Numbered from the stretch's first letter, positions 25,144 to 35,243 are shown. The stretch: 64,000 nucleotides of DNA from Paenibacillus antibioticophila (GCF_000455265.1 NZ_HG005142.1:456593-520592); one strand, 5' to 3'. Notes: a model not told the origin generated them from the sequence alone. Numbers and translations: made by a program.

Positions 25144-27618
25144 CTACAAATTATTAATTGATGATTTTGATGAGAAAACTTTTCTATCTATAATCATCTT
25201 TTCACCGATAATTTCGAAGGCGCCATGCAATCTGATATCTTGTGATGACGCACCAACAAATACTTCCATCTTTCCAGGCTCCACAATGAGATCCATATTT
25301 AAATCATGAAAAGCCAATTGCCTCATATTCACAGCAAATGAAATTTCTTTTTCTTCTCCTGAATTCAAACTAATCCGATTAAATCCAACAAGTTGTTGAA
25401 CGGGTCTAACAACACTGCTTACACAGTCACGTATATATACCTGCACGATTTCGTCTCCAGCATATAGCCCCGTATTCTTTACTTTAAAACGAAGATTTAA
25501 TTCGCTATCCGATTGAACGGTATTATTCATACTCAAATCAAAATAATCAAATTTAGTGTAACTTAAACCATGACCAAATGGGTACAAAGGTGTATTTTTA
25601 TCATGACCGATATATTCTGCTCTATCATTGATCTCCAAGAAGATAGGAAGCCTGCTGTTGTACATCGGAACTTGTCCAATCTCTTTTAAAATAGTCACAG
25701 GCAATTTACCACTAGGATTTCTTTTACCTTTTAAAATGTTAACGATAGCTTCTGCCCCTGATTGAGCTGGTAGCCAAGAATACAAAAGAGCTTTACTTTG
25801 CTTGCTTATCGATGGTATTGCCAGTGGTCTGCCATCGACAATTATCGAAATGACGGGTTTCCCCAGCTTAAACACTTCTTCCATCATCTCCAACTGCGGT
25901 TCTTCAAGTTGTATGTTTAGATTATCTTTATTTTCGCCGCATGTTGCTTCAGGATCAATCATGTTTTCTTTACCGCCTAATACAGCGATAACTATATCTG
26001 CCTGTTGAACAATTGCTTTTACTTCCTCTATTCCGCCCTCAATTGGCTTGAGAATATTAGTGCCTCTTGCGTGTAATACATTATGTTCACCAAACTCCTC
26101 TTCCAATACTTCCTTTACTGTTTTACATTCCGGATAGAATTGCTGAACAAAATCTTCATATGTTTCATACACTTTGTTTGGAGCATAAAAAGAAGCAATA
26201 TGTTGCCTTATTAGGCCCATAATAATATTTTTTTGTTCAAGTGTTGGTTCATCGCTATATTCAACTCCAGCTGCTTTAATAGACTCTTTATGTTCTACAA
26301 TAAAGCCTGGATAAATCATTTGGAGAAACTTGTCTTCTTCAGATTTATCAAAATCACTACTTCTTGCAATAGCAGAACCAACCGAGGAGTATCCTCCAAA
26401 GAAATTAATTTTATTGTCTGAAGACGGCCCGATCAAAGCAATTTTTATATCCTTTTTTAGTGGAAGTATGTCTTCTTCATTCTTTACTAAGACAATGGAT
26501 TTTTCAGCAATCTCTTGCGATAAATCTGAATTCTCCGGTTTGCTAATTTCATACACAAAATCCCCGTCTTCATATGGATTTTCAAACAACCCTAATTTAA
26601 ATTTTGTCTCAAGAACTCGCCGCACGGAACGATCAATATCATTTTCTGTTATCTCTCCCGATTCGACAGCTTCTACCAGGAAACGGTAACAATCATTACT
26701 TGGCTGTTCAACATCCATTCCAGCTTGCAAAGCCAATATAGCTGTTTCCTTGGGACTTTTAGACACACGGTAGCGAGCATTAGCATGGGTTATGCTTCCA
26801 TAATCCGCAACTACTAAACCGCTAAAGCCTAACTTCTCCCTTAAAATATCCGTCATCAGCCATTTTGAGGTAGATACAGCTTGATCGTTCAAGATTCCAT
26901 AACTATTCATAATGCCCATGACATTGGCTTCATGAATTACCGCTTCAAATGGAAAACAATAAGTATCCAGCAATTTCCTTTCTGCAATTTGCATCTCGCC
27001 ACCATTTCTGCCGCCTTCAGCATTTCCATAGCCTACAAAATGCTTAGCTGTGGCCATAAGCTGATTCTTGCCCTGCACCCCTTTAACATAGGCTGTGCCC
27101 ATCTGCGCAACGAGATAAGGATCTTCTCCATAGGTTTCACCTATTCTCCCCCATCTTGGATCTCTACCTAAATCAAAAAGTGGAGAATGTACTGCCTTGA
27201 TACCGAAAGCCATAAGCTGTTTTTTTACCACATCGCCCATCTTTCTTGCTAGTTCCGGGTCCCATGTAGAAGCAAGATTAAGAGATTGCGGAAACGTCGT
27301 AGCACCTGGAATTTGTGCTCCGGCTATACCTTCATTATGAATAAGAACAGGAATACCCAACCTCGTTTCCTCCAAGAGGAACTTCTGAATTCTCCTTAAT
27401 TTATCGATATCTTTGATATTGTCTCCGGTTAGCGAGACATTCAAACAACCCAGTGTACCAAGCCCATCTTTCATAACTTCCTTCAGTTTATTAAAATCAT
27501 CGTCTCTATCAGACACAGCGGCACAGTAGAGTTGTGCAACTTTTTCCTTGAGGGACATCATTCCTATTAAATTTTCGACTCTTTCTTGAATAGATCTATT
27601 TGGATCTTTATAAATCAC
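25144..27618 (-). CDS. Glycoside hydrolase family 3 enzyme
   Basis: An 824-residue GH3 enzyme without signal peptide. It shows HNEGIAGAQIPGATTFPQ, HSPLFDLGRDPRWGRIGETYGEDPYL, KHFVGYGNAEGG and the nucleophile Asp in LVVADYGSITH. An insert of roughly 110 residues (about 415-520, including FVQQFYPECKTVKE) lies in the alpha/beta domain. The GEDPYL and GRDPRWGR motifs place it with beta-xylosidase/beta-glucosidase-type GH3 proteins. The GTG start follows GGGGGGAAG. It is a single-gene unit with its own regulon promoter and terminator. Confidence 0.9.
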   Translation of the reverse strand: MIYKDPNRSIQERVENLIGMMSLKEKVAQLYCAAVSDRDDDFNKLKEVMKDGLGTLGCLNVSLTGDNIKDIDKLRRIQKFLLEETRLGIPVLIHNEGIAGAQIPGATTFPQSLNLASTWDPELARKMGDVVKKQLMAFGIKAVHSPLFDLGRDPRWGRIGETYGEDPYLVAQMGTAYVKGVQGKNQLMATAKHFVGYGNAEGGRNGGEMQIAERKLLDTYCFPFEAVIHEANVMGIMNSYGILNDQAVSTSKWLMTDILREKLGFSGLVVADYGSITHANARYRVSKSPKETAILALQAGMDVEQPSNDCYRFLVEAVESGEITENDIDRSVRRVLETKFKLGLFENPYEDGDFVYEISKPENSDLSQEIAEKSIVLVKNEEDILPLKKDIKIALIGPSSDNKINFFGGYSSVGSAIARSSDFDKSEEDKFLQMIYPGFIVEHKESIKAAGVEYSDEPTLEQKNIIMGLIRQHIASFYAPNKVYETYEDFVQQFYPECKTVKEVLEEEFGEHNVLHARGTNILKPIEGGIEEVKAIVQQADIVIAVLGGKENMIDPEATCGENKDNLNIQLEEPQLEMMEEVFKLGKPVISIIVDGRPLAIPSISKQSKALLYSWLPAQSGAEAIVNILKGKRNPSGKLPVTILKEIGQVPMYNSRLPIFLEINDRAEYIGHDKNTPLYPFGHGLSYTKFDYFDLSMNNTVQSDSELNLRFKVKNTGLYAGDEIVQVYIRDCVSSVVRPVQQLVGFNRISLNSGEEKEISFAVNMRQLAFHDLNMDLIVEPGKMEVFVGASSQDIRLHGAFEIIGEKMIIDRKVFSSKSSINNL

Positions 27619-27647
27619 TTTTCTTCCCCCCTACAAATTATCATACT

Positions 27648-27900
27648 TATATGAAATTATAATTTACTAGATTTATTTCCTGGTATACTTCATCCGACGT
27701 TATCCAATGCCAAAACCGACTTGTTGACTTAAATTCCTGGGCAATAGTTTGTTAGATAACGCGATCACGACCGTTGGTTTCTCAAGTGCTTCACTCAACA
27801 GTCTTAGAACGGAAAAGAGGCTCGCTTCTTGACGAGCTTCCGTTAGCTACTTATTCGTTTACCTGTGCTTGTTGATCCGTTTGTGAGAGAATGCAACCGA
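27648..27900. repeat. Imperfect direct repeat A, copy 1 (promoter-bearing)
   Basis: About 250 bases are similar to 30631-30890, including the regulon promoter, TAGTTTGTTAGA, GGAACGGAAAAGAGGCTCGC-like and TTATTCGTTTA stretches. The same promoter block thus stands before two different hydrolase genes (GH3 here, GH2 there). Confidence 0.75.
27656..27720 (-). promoter_or_regulatory. GTCGGA-regulon promoter of the GH3 gene at 25144
   Basis: Minus strand: GTCGGT starts at 27720, GTCGGA at 27698 (22 bp apart), GTATACCA at 27688, TATAAT at 27661. The layout is the same as at the other five sites. Confidence 0.7.
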
Positions 27901-27904
27901 AATT

Positions 27905-28030
27905 GTTCCCTCTACTGCAATCGCTATGCGTTAAACCCCTGCAAGCTCTTTAACGGGGCAAAACCTGCTCGAAAAGTCATCGCTGACATGAACTTGTACG
28001 ACCATGAGTTCCATGCTTAACCGAGACTTC
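27905..28030 (-). pseudogene. GH3 C-terminal remnant
   Basis: The stretch is similar to 33015-33115 within the intact GH3 gene at 32805 (shared AACCCTGCAAGCTC-like and AAGTCATCGCTGACAT). It has no open frame. It follows repeat A, just as a second GH3 piece follows the other copy of repeat A at 30954. An ancestral GH3 gene probably stood upstream of both promoter blocks. Confidence 0.65.
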
Positions 28031-28085
28031 CACGTAGAATTAAATTACTTTTGGTCCCGTTTCTCTTTAAACCTTTATTCTAACC

Positions 28086-30530
28086 TTACGAAACTTGCAC
28101 GTTGATCTGGACGCTACTAGCAGCGCAATCCTCGGAGGCAACCGTCACGGTAATCGACCCAGCACCCGTGGGACGTACAACTGCCAAAGCCTGCCCATCA
28201 AAGGTCGTACATTCAGGATCGAAGAAGTTTTCCTCAGTTACCGGATTCGCACTTCCTAATCCTTGCAGTATTCCCGGGCCGTCCACTCGAACTGAAACCT
28301 TACGATCGGCGGAATTGTATAAATGGCCTTGCCCATCCTCCAACCGAATCATTACAAAAGACAGATCGCGGTCTGATGCTGCGATCTCCGCCCTATCAGC
28401 CACGACTTTCAACTGCACGTCGCCGGTTGCCGAGCAAAGCGACATCCGTCCGGACTCTTTGCCTTTCGTATAAGCTAGCGCCATAATTTCGCCCGGCTCG
28501 AATGTCGTATCAAATTCGGTCATAAAGCGATTTTCTTCGCCTACGGCCGCTTTGCCTACAGATTTGCCGTTCACTAATAGCTCGACTTCGTCCGCATCGG
28601 CATATACTTCAACTTTAATCGGCTTGTCTTCGTATCCATTCCACGACCAGCTGGATACAGAATCGCTCCAACTCCACTTAGAGGGAATAAGCTTCTTGCC
28701 GTAATGCTCGGGGCGCTGAACTGCGATGTACGGATCCTTGCGGAACCCAAACACGATTTCACGGTAATAAGATGTCGGGCGACGGTTTCCAATGATATCA
28801 ATATCTCCGCACCAGGCCGTAAGCCATGGATATGTTCCTAATAAGCCAGCATCCTCGTTTGGATCATACTTGACTCTACCTATTCCCACTTCGCCAAGAT
28901 AGTCCCAACCCGTCCAAGTAAAATCACCAAGAACGTGGCTGTTCTCCTTCACCAGTTTCCAATTCTTGTCGATCATCGAAGGGAAGGTTTCGCTTCCAAC
29001 TATCACCCGATTTGGAAACAGACCCTTGTCCAATTGATAACGCTCATCTGCATAGTTGTAACCCGCAATATCAACATAGCCAAATGATTCTGCAGTTCGT
29101 GCCGTGGCGAGATCTGATTTTTCAATCCCAGCCATAACCTGATCGAAGTTGTTCAACATCGTATTAATGCCTTTATTGTCTGTCCCCTGGTTCGTTATCG
29201 TTTTTTTCATGAATTCAGCTATGACAGATACCATAAAGCTGATAGAGTTCGTCACAAAACGCGTATTGTCAAGCGATCGAATCTTCTCCGCCAACTTGCG
29301 CCCCCATACGGAATCAATCGACCTTCCCGTTTCCATAATTTCGTTTCCGATCGAATACATAATAACGCAAGGATGATTGAAATCCTTATCTACCATAGCC
29401 TGGATGTCTTTCTCCCACCAGATCGGAAATTGTAGCGCATAATCGTGATCGACTTTTGTTGAGGTCCACATATCGAAACTTTCGTCCATGACGAGCATGC
29501 CGAGTCGATCGCAAGCGTCAAGGAGTGCCTTGCTTATCGGTTGATGCGCACTGCGCAATGCATTAAAGCCTGCCTGCTTCAAAATCTCAACTCGCCGTTC
29601 TTCGGCCCTGTCAATCGTAGCGGCTCCAATTACGCCATTATCATGGTGAATGCATGCTCCGCGCAGCTTTACGACTTCGCCATTGATACTGAGTCCTTTT
29701 TCCGGGTCCAGCGAAAGCGAACGGATTCCGAAATAATTCATTTCCTCGTCCAGTTGTTCGTTATCTTTTAGCACACGGGTTCGACAAGAATAAAGATTAG
29801 GCTGTTCTACGCTCCAAAGTTTTGGCTGCCGCACATATAGCCGTTGACGCAAAGTTGCATCCTCACCCGCAAACGTGGTTAGCGTCGCCGTGTCACTGGC
29901 TACGACGCAGCCTACTTGGTCGACAATCTCAGTCAGAACTCTGACCGTCTGAGTATGGAGACCTTCGTTTTGAATAATCGTCCCTATACTGACCATAGCG
30001 TGGTTGCGTTGGATATCAGGGGTCGAAATTTTCACTCCGTCAAGCGCAATATGAACCAAATTCCCAACGATGAGGTTGGTGTTTCGATAAATCCCGGCAC
30101 CGGAATACCAGCGAGAATCTTTGTAGTTCATCGCAATCACTTTAATGTGGTTTTCTTCCCCGTATTTCAAGAAACGGTCTGTTTTTACATAGAAATTCGA
30201 ATAGCCATTAGGCTGCTGTCCGGCAAAAGCATCGTTAATGTATACCATCGCATCCCTAAAAACACCTTCAAATTCAATGGTCACTTTTTTCTCCCGATAC
30301 TCTTCCGGTACTAAGAACGTCTTAGTATACTCATATTCTCCTTCAGGATAAAAGGCTATGCCATGAAGATGATGACTGCCATCATCCGAGGGCTTCTTGC
30401 GATACCTTTCGATCATCGCGTCATGAGGCAAAGTGATGGCCTTAGGGGGAACTAAGGCAACTGTCGATTCGGAAAAAAATCCTTTCTTCGGGCCTACCGT
30501 CCAGTTTTCATTAAAGGAATTACGTTTCAT
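28086..30530 (-). CDS. Glycoside hydrolase family 2 beta-galactosidase-like enzyme
   Basis: A GH2 enzyme of about 814 residues without signal peptide. The jelly-roll sugar-binding domain is at the start (GIAFYPEGEYEYTKTF, DSRWYSGAGIYRN). An Ig-like domain follows (about 180-285). The barrel contains RSAHQPISKALLDACDRLG, the acid/base Glu in MYSIGNEIMETGR and the nucleophile Glu in IVGSETFPSM. C-terminal DUF4982-like and Big-like beta domains complete it (VEVYADADEVELLVNGKSVG). The ATG at 30530 follows GAGGAAAGG. It is a single-gene unit under the regulon promoter at 30638. The substrate may be beta-galactoside or a related linkage. Confidence 0.9.
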   Translation of the reverse strand: MKRNSFNENWTVGPKKGFFSESTVALVPPKAITLPHDAMIERYRKKPSDDGSHHLHGIAFYPEGEYEYTKTFLVPEEYREKKVTIEFEGVFRDAMVYINDAFAGQQPNGYSNFYVKTDRFLKYGEENHIKVIAMNYKDSRWYSGAGIYRNTNLIVGNLVHIALDGVKISTPDIQRNHAMVSIGTIIQNEGLHTQTVRVLTEIVDQVGCVVASDTATLTTFAGEDATLRQRLYVRQPKLWSVEQPNLYSCRTRVLKDNEQLDEEMNYFGIRSLSLDPEKGLSINGEVVKLRGACIHHDNGVIGAATIDRAEERRVEILKQAGFNALRSAHQPISKALLDACDRLGMLVMDESFDMWTSTKVDHDYALQFPIWWEKDIQAMVDKDFNHPCVIMYSIGNEIMETGRSIDSVWGRKLAEKIRSLDNTRFVTNSISFMVSVIAEFMKKTITNQGTDNKGINTMLNNFDQVMAGIEKSDLATARTAESFGYVDIAGYNYADERYQLDKGLFPNRVIVGSETFPSMIDKNWKLVKENSHVLGDFTWTGWDYLGEVGIGRVKYDPNEDAGLLGTYPWLTAWCGDIDIIGNRRPTSYYREIVFGFRKDPYIAVQRPEHYGKKLIPSKWSWSDSVSSWSWNGYEDKPIKVEVYADADEVELLVNGKSVGKAAVGEENRFMTEFDTTFEPGEIMALAYTKGKESGRMSLCSATGDVQLKVVADRAEIAASDRDLSFVMIRLEDGQGHLYNSADRKVSVRVDGPGILQGLGSANPVTEENFFDPECTTFDGQALAVVRPTGAGSITVTVASEDCAASSVQINVQVS

Positions 30531-30630
30531 GTTCACCTTTCCTCTCTTGTGATTTTTCTGATCATTGATAATAGCCCCAAGTTACTCTTGGATGATACTA
30601 GCTTGCGAGAATCCATCTCCGGCGGCAATC

Positions 30631-30890
30631 ATATGAAATTATAATCACTAGAATTATTTCATGTTATACTTGATCCGACGTTATCCATTGTAAAATCCGA
30701 CTTGTTGACTTAGATTTTTAGACAATAGTTTGTTAGAAAAAAGCGATCACCACCGTGGGTATCTCAAGCTATAGTGCTTCACTCATCAGTCTTGGGAACG
30801 GAAAAGAGGCTCGCTTCTTGACGAACCTCCGTTGAACTACGTATTCGTTTAACTGGCGCGTTGATCTGCTTGCACGCATTCGCTGTATAC
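30631..30890. repeat. Imperfect direct repeat A, copy 2 (promoter-bearing)
   Basis: The partner of 27648-27900. After the promoter the two copies run parallel through GACAATAGTTTGTTAGA, the GGAACGGAAAAGAGGCTCGC-like stretch and the CGTATTCGTTTA stretch, with small indels. It is followed by a GH3 fragment, as is copy 1. Confidence 0.75.
30638..30701 (-). promoter_or_regulatory. GTCGGA-regulon promoter of the GH2 gene
   Basis: Minus strand: GTCGGA boxes start at 30701 and 30679 (22 bp apart), GTATAACA at 30669, TATAAT at 30643. It lies about 110 bases before the GH2 start. Confidence 0.72.
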
Positions 30891-30953
30891 TGCATTGTTA
30901 CAGAAATCCGCAAGCAAGGGAATAACTTCCTGGTATCAAGCGAAAACTTACTT

Positions 30954-31160
30954 TTACACCATTGGTTTGCGTAGAAGCCCTCTGTCCTTACATATGATAT
31001 GCCCAGTATTCTCTATCTCGAATGTATCCGATAATCGAATATCCTCAGAGGAGCCCCCGACTGTCACTGTCATTGTCCCTGCCTCAACGATCCAATCCAT
31101 TTTGCTATCGAGGAATGCAAACTGATCCGCCCATAGGGAGAACGCGCCAACAAATTGGTG
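30954..31160 (-). pseudogene. GH3 C-terminal fragment, recent duplicate of the end of the gene at 32805
   Basis: From about 31006 to 31145 the DNA is almost identical to 32857-32995, encoding FAFLDSKMDWIVEAGTM, VTVGGSSEDIRLSDTFEI. The frame then runs into unrelated sequence at 31160. The near identity contrasts with the older fragment at 27905 and points to a recent duplication or gene conversion. Confidence 0.8.
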
Positions 31161-31379
31161 CTCTGTTCCGCTGGCCTCAATCCGCCCCAGCACCGGAAGC
31201 AACAGGGAGATCGGTGCAAAGCCCCTGCTCCGTCTCGCCAAGAAACATGCCGGTGTTCGGCATGTTCTATCCGATCCGCTACCGTAGTAATAATTGAATT
31301 AAAATCTAGTAGTATCTTTCCTCTCTCTGCCCTCAACTAGTTTAATAACAATGAAGGCTAGGAAAAAATTTACAGCCAG

Positions 31380-31760
31380 CTCAAATTCATGATACCGCTA
31401 TACAATGGGCTGGCTACGGCAAAGAGTCATCTTGAGCAATTCGATGGCTGGATTTGCAGACGGCTGCGCATGTGCCTGTGGAAGCAGTGCAAGCGAGTTC
31501 GAACGCGAATCCGCGAACTGAGGGCGCTCAAGGTGCCGGAATGGGCCTGTATAGTCTTGGGTAAATCCCGGCGAGGCCCTTGGGAAATGTCCCGGAACAT
31601 TGAACAATGCCCTTCCGACCTCCTATTGGAGGCGAAAGGACTGAAAATGTCTGCTTTCTCGTTACTTGGAGCTTTGATAACCTTCTTTGGAACCGCAATA
31701 TGCGGACCCGCATGTACGGTGGTGTGAGAAGAAGGGGGTTAGTCGTCCCCTAGTACTTGA
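31380..31760 (+). mobile_element. Group II intron remnant: maturase C-terminus and 3' RNA domain
   Basis: Plus-strand codons read DGWICRRLRMCLWKQCKRVRTR, LKVPEWACIVLGKSRRGPWEMSRN, the maturase-specific end of group II intron reverse transcriptases. A frameshift follows, then EAKGLK and GPACTVV. Directly after come GCAATATGCGG and CCGCATGTACGG, which resemble the domain V hairpin, and a GAAGGGGG/CCCC stretch. The reverse-transcriptase domain is missing, so the element is dead. Confidence 0.8.
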
Positions 31761-31771
31761 TTCTGAGTGAT

Positions 31772-32731
31772 TTACCCATAGAATGCACGCCTCAGCGCAT
31801 CATTCATGGCTTTATTATGAGCTTGATGAAAGCGTGCGTCTGGTGCAATGTAGGCAAGGTGGTGAACTCCTGGATATACATGTAATTCGGTTGGAACACC
31901 TGCATGAATCAATCTTTTTGCGTAATCTAAACATTCATCAAGAAAGAGTTCAATTGCACCAATACTGATGAATGTTGGGGGCAACCCAGAAAGTTCTGTC
32001 GCACGCGGCGCCGAAGCATAGGGAGAAACTCCATCGATTCCCGGTTCGTGGCCAAGAAGGGACTTCCAGCCAAAATAGTTGTTTTGGATGGTCCAGCCAT
32101 ACTCGCCGTTGTAGGGATGAGAGGCACCAACACATGTGCGATCATCAAGCATTGGAATGACTAATCGTTGAAAAATGATCTTAACCTCACCCCGGTCGCG
32201 GGCTAGGACGGCGAGAGACGCTGCAAGACCCCCACCAGCGCTTTCTCCACCAATGGCAATCCTTTCATTATCGACCCCAAGTTCTTGAGCATGGGAATGA
32301 ACCCATTTTAAAGCCACGTAACAATCCTCAATCGGTGCCGGATGCGGATTTTCAGGAGCTAAACGATAATCTACTGAAACAACGGTACAACCCATTTCGG
32401 CTGCTAATGCAGCGTTAGCCACATTCCCCATATCCGCAGTCCCTGTAACCATACCTCCCCCGTGAATTTGTAAATACACTGGTCTAGGAGCAGGTGAGTT
32501 ATGGGGTGTAAAAATGATTATCCTTACATCTGGTGCGCCTACAGGTCCAGGAATAAATTCTACGGTCATATTGACGGGGATATTTCCGGGATTTGGTACA
32601 ATCCACTGTTTTATTTGTTGACGTGCCTGTGCGAGAGTTTCAGGGCTTAAGATCATATCGGGAAGAAGGTCGGTATGTGCTTTCAAATCGGGATCTACCA
32701 AATGGGCGCTTTTCTTGACTATATTGTTCAA
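31772..32731 (-). CDS. Alpha/beta hydrolase, HSL-type esterase
   Basis: A 319-residue alpha/beta hydrolase. The oxyanion-hole motif is HGGG in LQIHGGGMVTG. The nucleophile Ser is in GGESAGGGLAAS, the acid residue is near LFLDECLDYA, and the His is in YPGVHHLAYI. This is the hormone-sensitive-lipase-like esterase family. It lies 66 bases downstream of a GH3 gene on the same strand, so it may remove acyl groups (acetyl or feruloyl) from the same glycan (inference). TTG start with a GGAGG site. No signal peptide is seen, so it is probably cytoplasmic. Confidence 0.88.
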   Translation of the reverse strand: MNNIVKKSAHLVDPDLKAHTDLLPDMILSPETLAQARQQIKQWIVPNPGNIPVNMTVEFIPGPVGAPDVRIIIFTPHNSPAPRPVYLQIHGGGMVTGTADMGNVANAALAAEMGCTVVSVDYRLAPENPHPAPIEDCYVALKWVHSHAQELGVDNERIAIGGESAGGGLAASLAVLARDRGEVKIIFQRLVIPMLDDRTCVGASHPYNGEYGWTIQNNYFGWKSLLGHEPGIDGVSPYASAPRATELSGLPPTFISIGAIELFLDECLDYAKRLIHAGVPTELHVYPGVHHLAYIAPDARFHQAHNKAMNDALRRAFYG

Positions 32732-32804
32732 TAGATCAACCTCCTGAGAGCAATTCCCTGCTTAATTGTGAAAATAAATTCACACTTTGAGTAAGAAACG
32801 ACAC

Positions 32805-35198
32805 TTACGCAATTGGTTTTGCGTAGAAACCTCGATCCTTTCCTACAATATACGCCGTATTCTCTATCTCGAATGTATCCGATAATCGAATATCCTCAGA
32901 GGAGCCCCCGACTGTCACTGTCATTGTCCCTGCCTCAACGATCCAATCCATTTTGCTATCGAGGAATGCAAACTGATCCGCCCGTAGGGAGAACGCAACT
33001 AATTTTTTTTCACCTGCTGCAATAGCGATGCGTTGAAACCCTGCAAGCTCCTTGACGGGACGTACCACGCTCGACAAGTCATCGCTGACATAAACTTGTA
33101 CGACTTCTTCGCCATCTCGCTCCCCGATATTGGTAACTTCAAAAGAAAGGCGAATGATACCGTCCGCTTTCACCTTTTTCTTGTCCAGCGTCAGGTTGGA
33201 GTACGAAAATTCCGTGTAGCTTTTTCCTTCACCAAACGTGAACAGCGGTCGTTTGGAACCCTCAGCATATTTAGCCAAGACCATCCCCTTCACCGGAGTG
33301 TAACTGTTCCCCACCCGATGCGATGCATAGATTGGAATTTGTCCGGTATTCCGTGCGGCCGTCATTGGCAGACGTCCGGCAGGATTATAATCGCCGAACA
33401 GCACATCTGCGATTGCCTGGCCGCCGGTTATACCTGGAAACCAATTTTCAATGATCGCAGGGAAATGTTCGGTAATATACTCGCTGGAGAGCGGTTTCGC
33501 ATCCATGTGCACCAAGACTGCTGGAGTCCCAGTTTCACAAATTGCCCTCGCCAGATCCTCCTGTACCCCAGGGAGACCAATGTGGTCACTATCAACCCCC
33601 TCTCCGATTGTGCAGTTACTCCCCCATCCGTACTTACCGCCAACCGTTAAGATCACAACATCCGCTTCTTTTGCAGCCGCTACCGCCGCCTCGAATCCAC
33701 TACGATTCGTCCCGGCAACTTCAGCGCCGCGAACGTACACCACCTCAGCATTAGGGCATTTAGCCTGGATTGAAGCAAGAATCGTTGGCGTCGTACCTCC
33801 ATACAACTGTTGAATCGTCTCCGTGACCAACGGCGACTTTTCGCGGACATTGCTGCCTTCCAGGAATGGTGAAGCGCCTGCAGCAAGCTCTGTGTCATCC
33901 GCCATTAACCCAGCCATCTCGGTAGCAGCCCCGCCCAGTATCATTTCGATCGTCGCAGGGTACGTATAACAACCGAACAACATTCGGATGGAATCGCCAT
34001 GGGGACCTATGACGGTAATCTTCTTGATGTCCTTCTGTAAAGGGAGAATTCCATCGTTCTTAAGCAAGACGATCGATTCTTTTGCTGCCTTTAAGCTCTG
34101 ACTCCTTGTGAACTCTTGATTGTATGCCTCCTCTATCAAATCCGTTCTTGCATAAGGATTTTCGAACAGCCCAAGAGCCACTTTCGCCATCATCACCCGG
34201 CGAACCGAACGATTAATAATCTCATCATCAATAAGTCCCTCATGTACCCCTTCGATTAGTGCATTCGTAAAACCGTAAGGTGTCGGCAATTCGCTATCTA
34301 AACCCGCCTGCAATGCTTCGATGCCGCCACTTTTAGGATTCTGACTGACCTTCAAATCCACCGCTCTGTTAATTGACATATAATCAGAAACAAGCAAGCC
34401 ATCGAAGCCCATCTCATCGCGTAGCATTTCCGTTAATATATGCTTGGACTTAATCACTAACTCTCCATCAATCGTACCGTAAGAGTTCATGACGGATTGC
34501 AACCCTGCCTCCGAGATTGCAGCCTGAAATGGCTTGGCATACACCTCTCGCAGCTCACGCGGAGGGATCGGATTCGAGGCCATGTTTAAGCCCCCCTCGC
34601 CGTAGCTATATCCGAGAAAATGCTTACCGGTAGCCACAACTCCTTCCTTTAAATCATCTCCCTGTAGCCCTTTGGTAAAGGCGACGCTCATCACCGCACA
34701 TAACGTGGGATCTTCTCCGTATGTCTCGCCGACTCTCCCCCAACGTGGATCTCGAGCAACATCCATTACTGGTGAAAGTGCTTGGCGTACGCCAACCGCT
34801 AGCATCTGCTTGCGTATAATATCAGCCATCCGTTCTACCGTATCAGGTTGGAACGTCGCACCGAGTCCGATGGCCGATGGGAAAATTGTTGCGCCAACCG
34901 CATTTAGCCCCGTAACGGCTTCTGCATGAAATAAAGTTGGAATTTCGAGATCATTCTTTCCAATCACGGTATCTTGTACAGTGTTAACAAAGTCCGCATT
35001 TTCCTCTACTGTCTGTCCGCCGCCACCGAATACGGTCGCTTCGCCGATGCCGTCAGGGAATCTTTGCAGAGCCTGTACAGGCTCCGTTGTCAGCATTATG
35101 CACTGAAGCTGCGAAACTTTTTGCTCCAATGTCATGTGAGAGAGCAAATCCTCAACACGCTCTTCGTTAGAAAGTGCTGTATTCTTGTGTTTTTCCAC
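32805..35198 (-). CDS. Glycoside hydrolase family 3 enzyme
   Basis: A GH3 enzyme of about 797 residues without signal peptide. It shows FHAEAVTGLNAVGATIFPS, LSPVMDVARDPRWGRVGETYGEDP, KHFLGYSYGEGG and the nucleophile Asp in LLVSDYMSINR. The fibronectin-like end carries VRPVKELAGFQRI. The GTG at 35198 is preferred, six bases after GGAGG; an upstream TTG touches the ribosome site. It is divergent from the AraC gene at 35310. The 111-base gap contains a near-perfect cre, not the GTCGGA boxes, so it appears to be controlled differently from its paralogues. Confidence 0.9.
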   Translation of the reverse strand: MEKHKNTALSNEERVEDLLSHMTLEQKVSQLQCIMLTTEPVQALQRFPDGIGEATVFGGGGQTVEENADFVNTVQDTVIGKNDLEIPTLFHAEAVTGLNAVGATIFPSAIGLGATFQPDTVERMADIIRKQMLAVGVRQALSPVMDVARDPRWGRVGETYGEDPTLCAVMSVAFTKGLQGDDLKEGVVATGKHFLGYSYGEGGLNMASNPIPPRELREVYAKPFQAAISEAGLQSVMNSYGTIDGELVIKSKHILTEMLRDEMGFDGLLVSDYMSINRAVDLKVSQNPKSGGIEALQAGLDSELPTPYGFTNALIEGVHEGLIDDEIINRSVRRVMMAKVALGLFENPYARTDLIEEAYNQEFTRSQSLKAAKESIVLLKNDGILPLQKDIKKITVIGPHGDSIRMLFGCYTYPATIEMILGGAATEMAGLMADDTELAAGASPFLEGSNVREKSPLVTETIQQLYGGTTPTILASIQAKCPNAEVVYVRGAEVAGTNRSGFEAAVAAAKEADVVILTVGGKYGWGSNCTIGEGVDSDHIGLPGVQEDLARAICETGTPAVLVHMDAKPLSSEYITEHFPAIIENWFPGITGGQAIADVLFGDYNPAGRLPMTAARNTGQIPIYASHRVGNSYTPVKGMVLAKYAEGSKRPLFTFGEGKSYTEFSYSNLTLDKKKVKADGIIRLSFEVTNIGERDGEEVVQVYVSDDLSSVVRPVKELAGFQRIAIAAGEKKLVAFSLRADQFAFLDSKMDWIVEAGTMTVTVGGSSEDIRLSDTFEIENTAYIVGKDRGFYAKPIA

Positions 35199-35228
35199 AC
35201 TCAACCTCCTTAAGATCTTATAACGAAA

Positions 35229-35243
35229 TTGTAAGCGGTTATT
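35229..35243. promoter_or_regulatory. Candidate cre (CcpA site) between GH3 and AraC genes
   Basis: TTGTAAGCGGTTATT matches the consensus WTGNAANCGNWNNCW with one mismatch (T for C at position 14). It lies between divergent starts, where it could repress either gene in the presence of glucose. Confidence 0.5.

Noticed and set aside
33033..33650. 205-codon plus-strand open frame
   Set aside because: It is fully opposite the intact GH3 gene at 32805 and shows no family motif.
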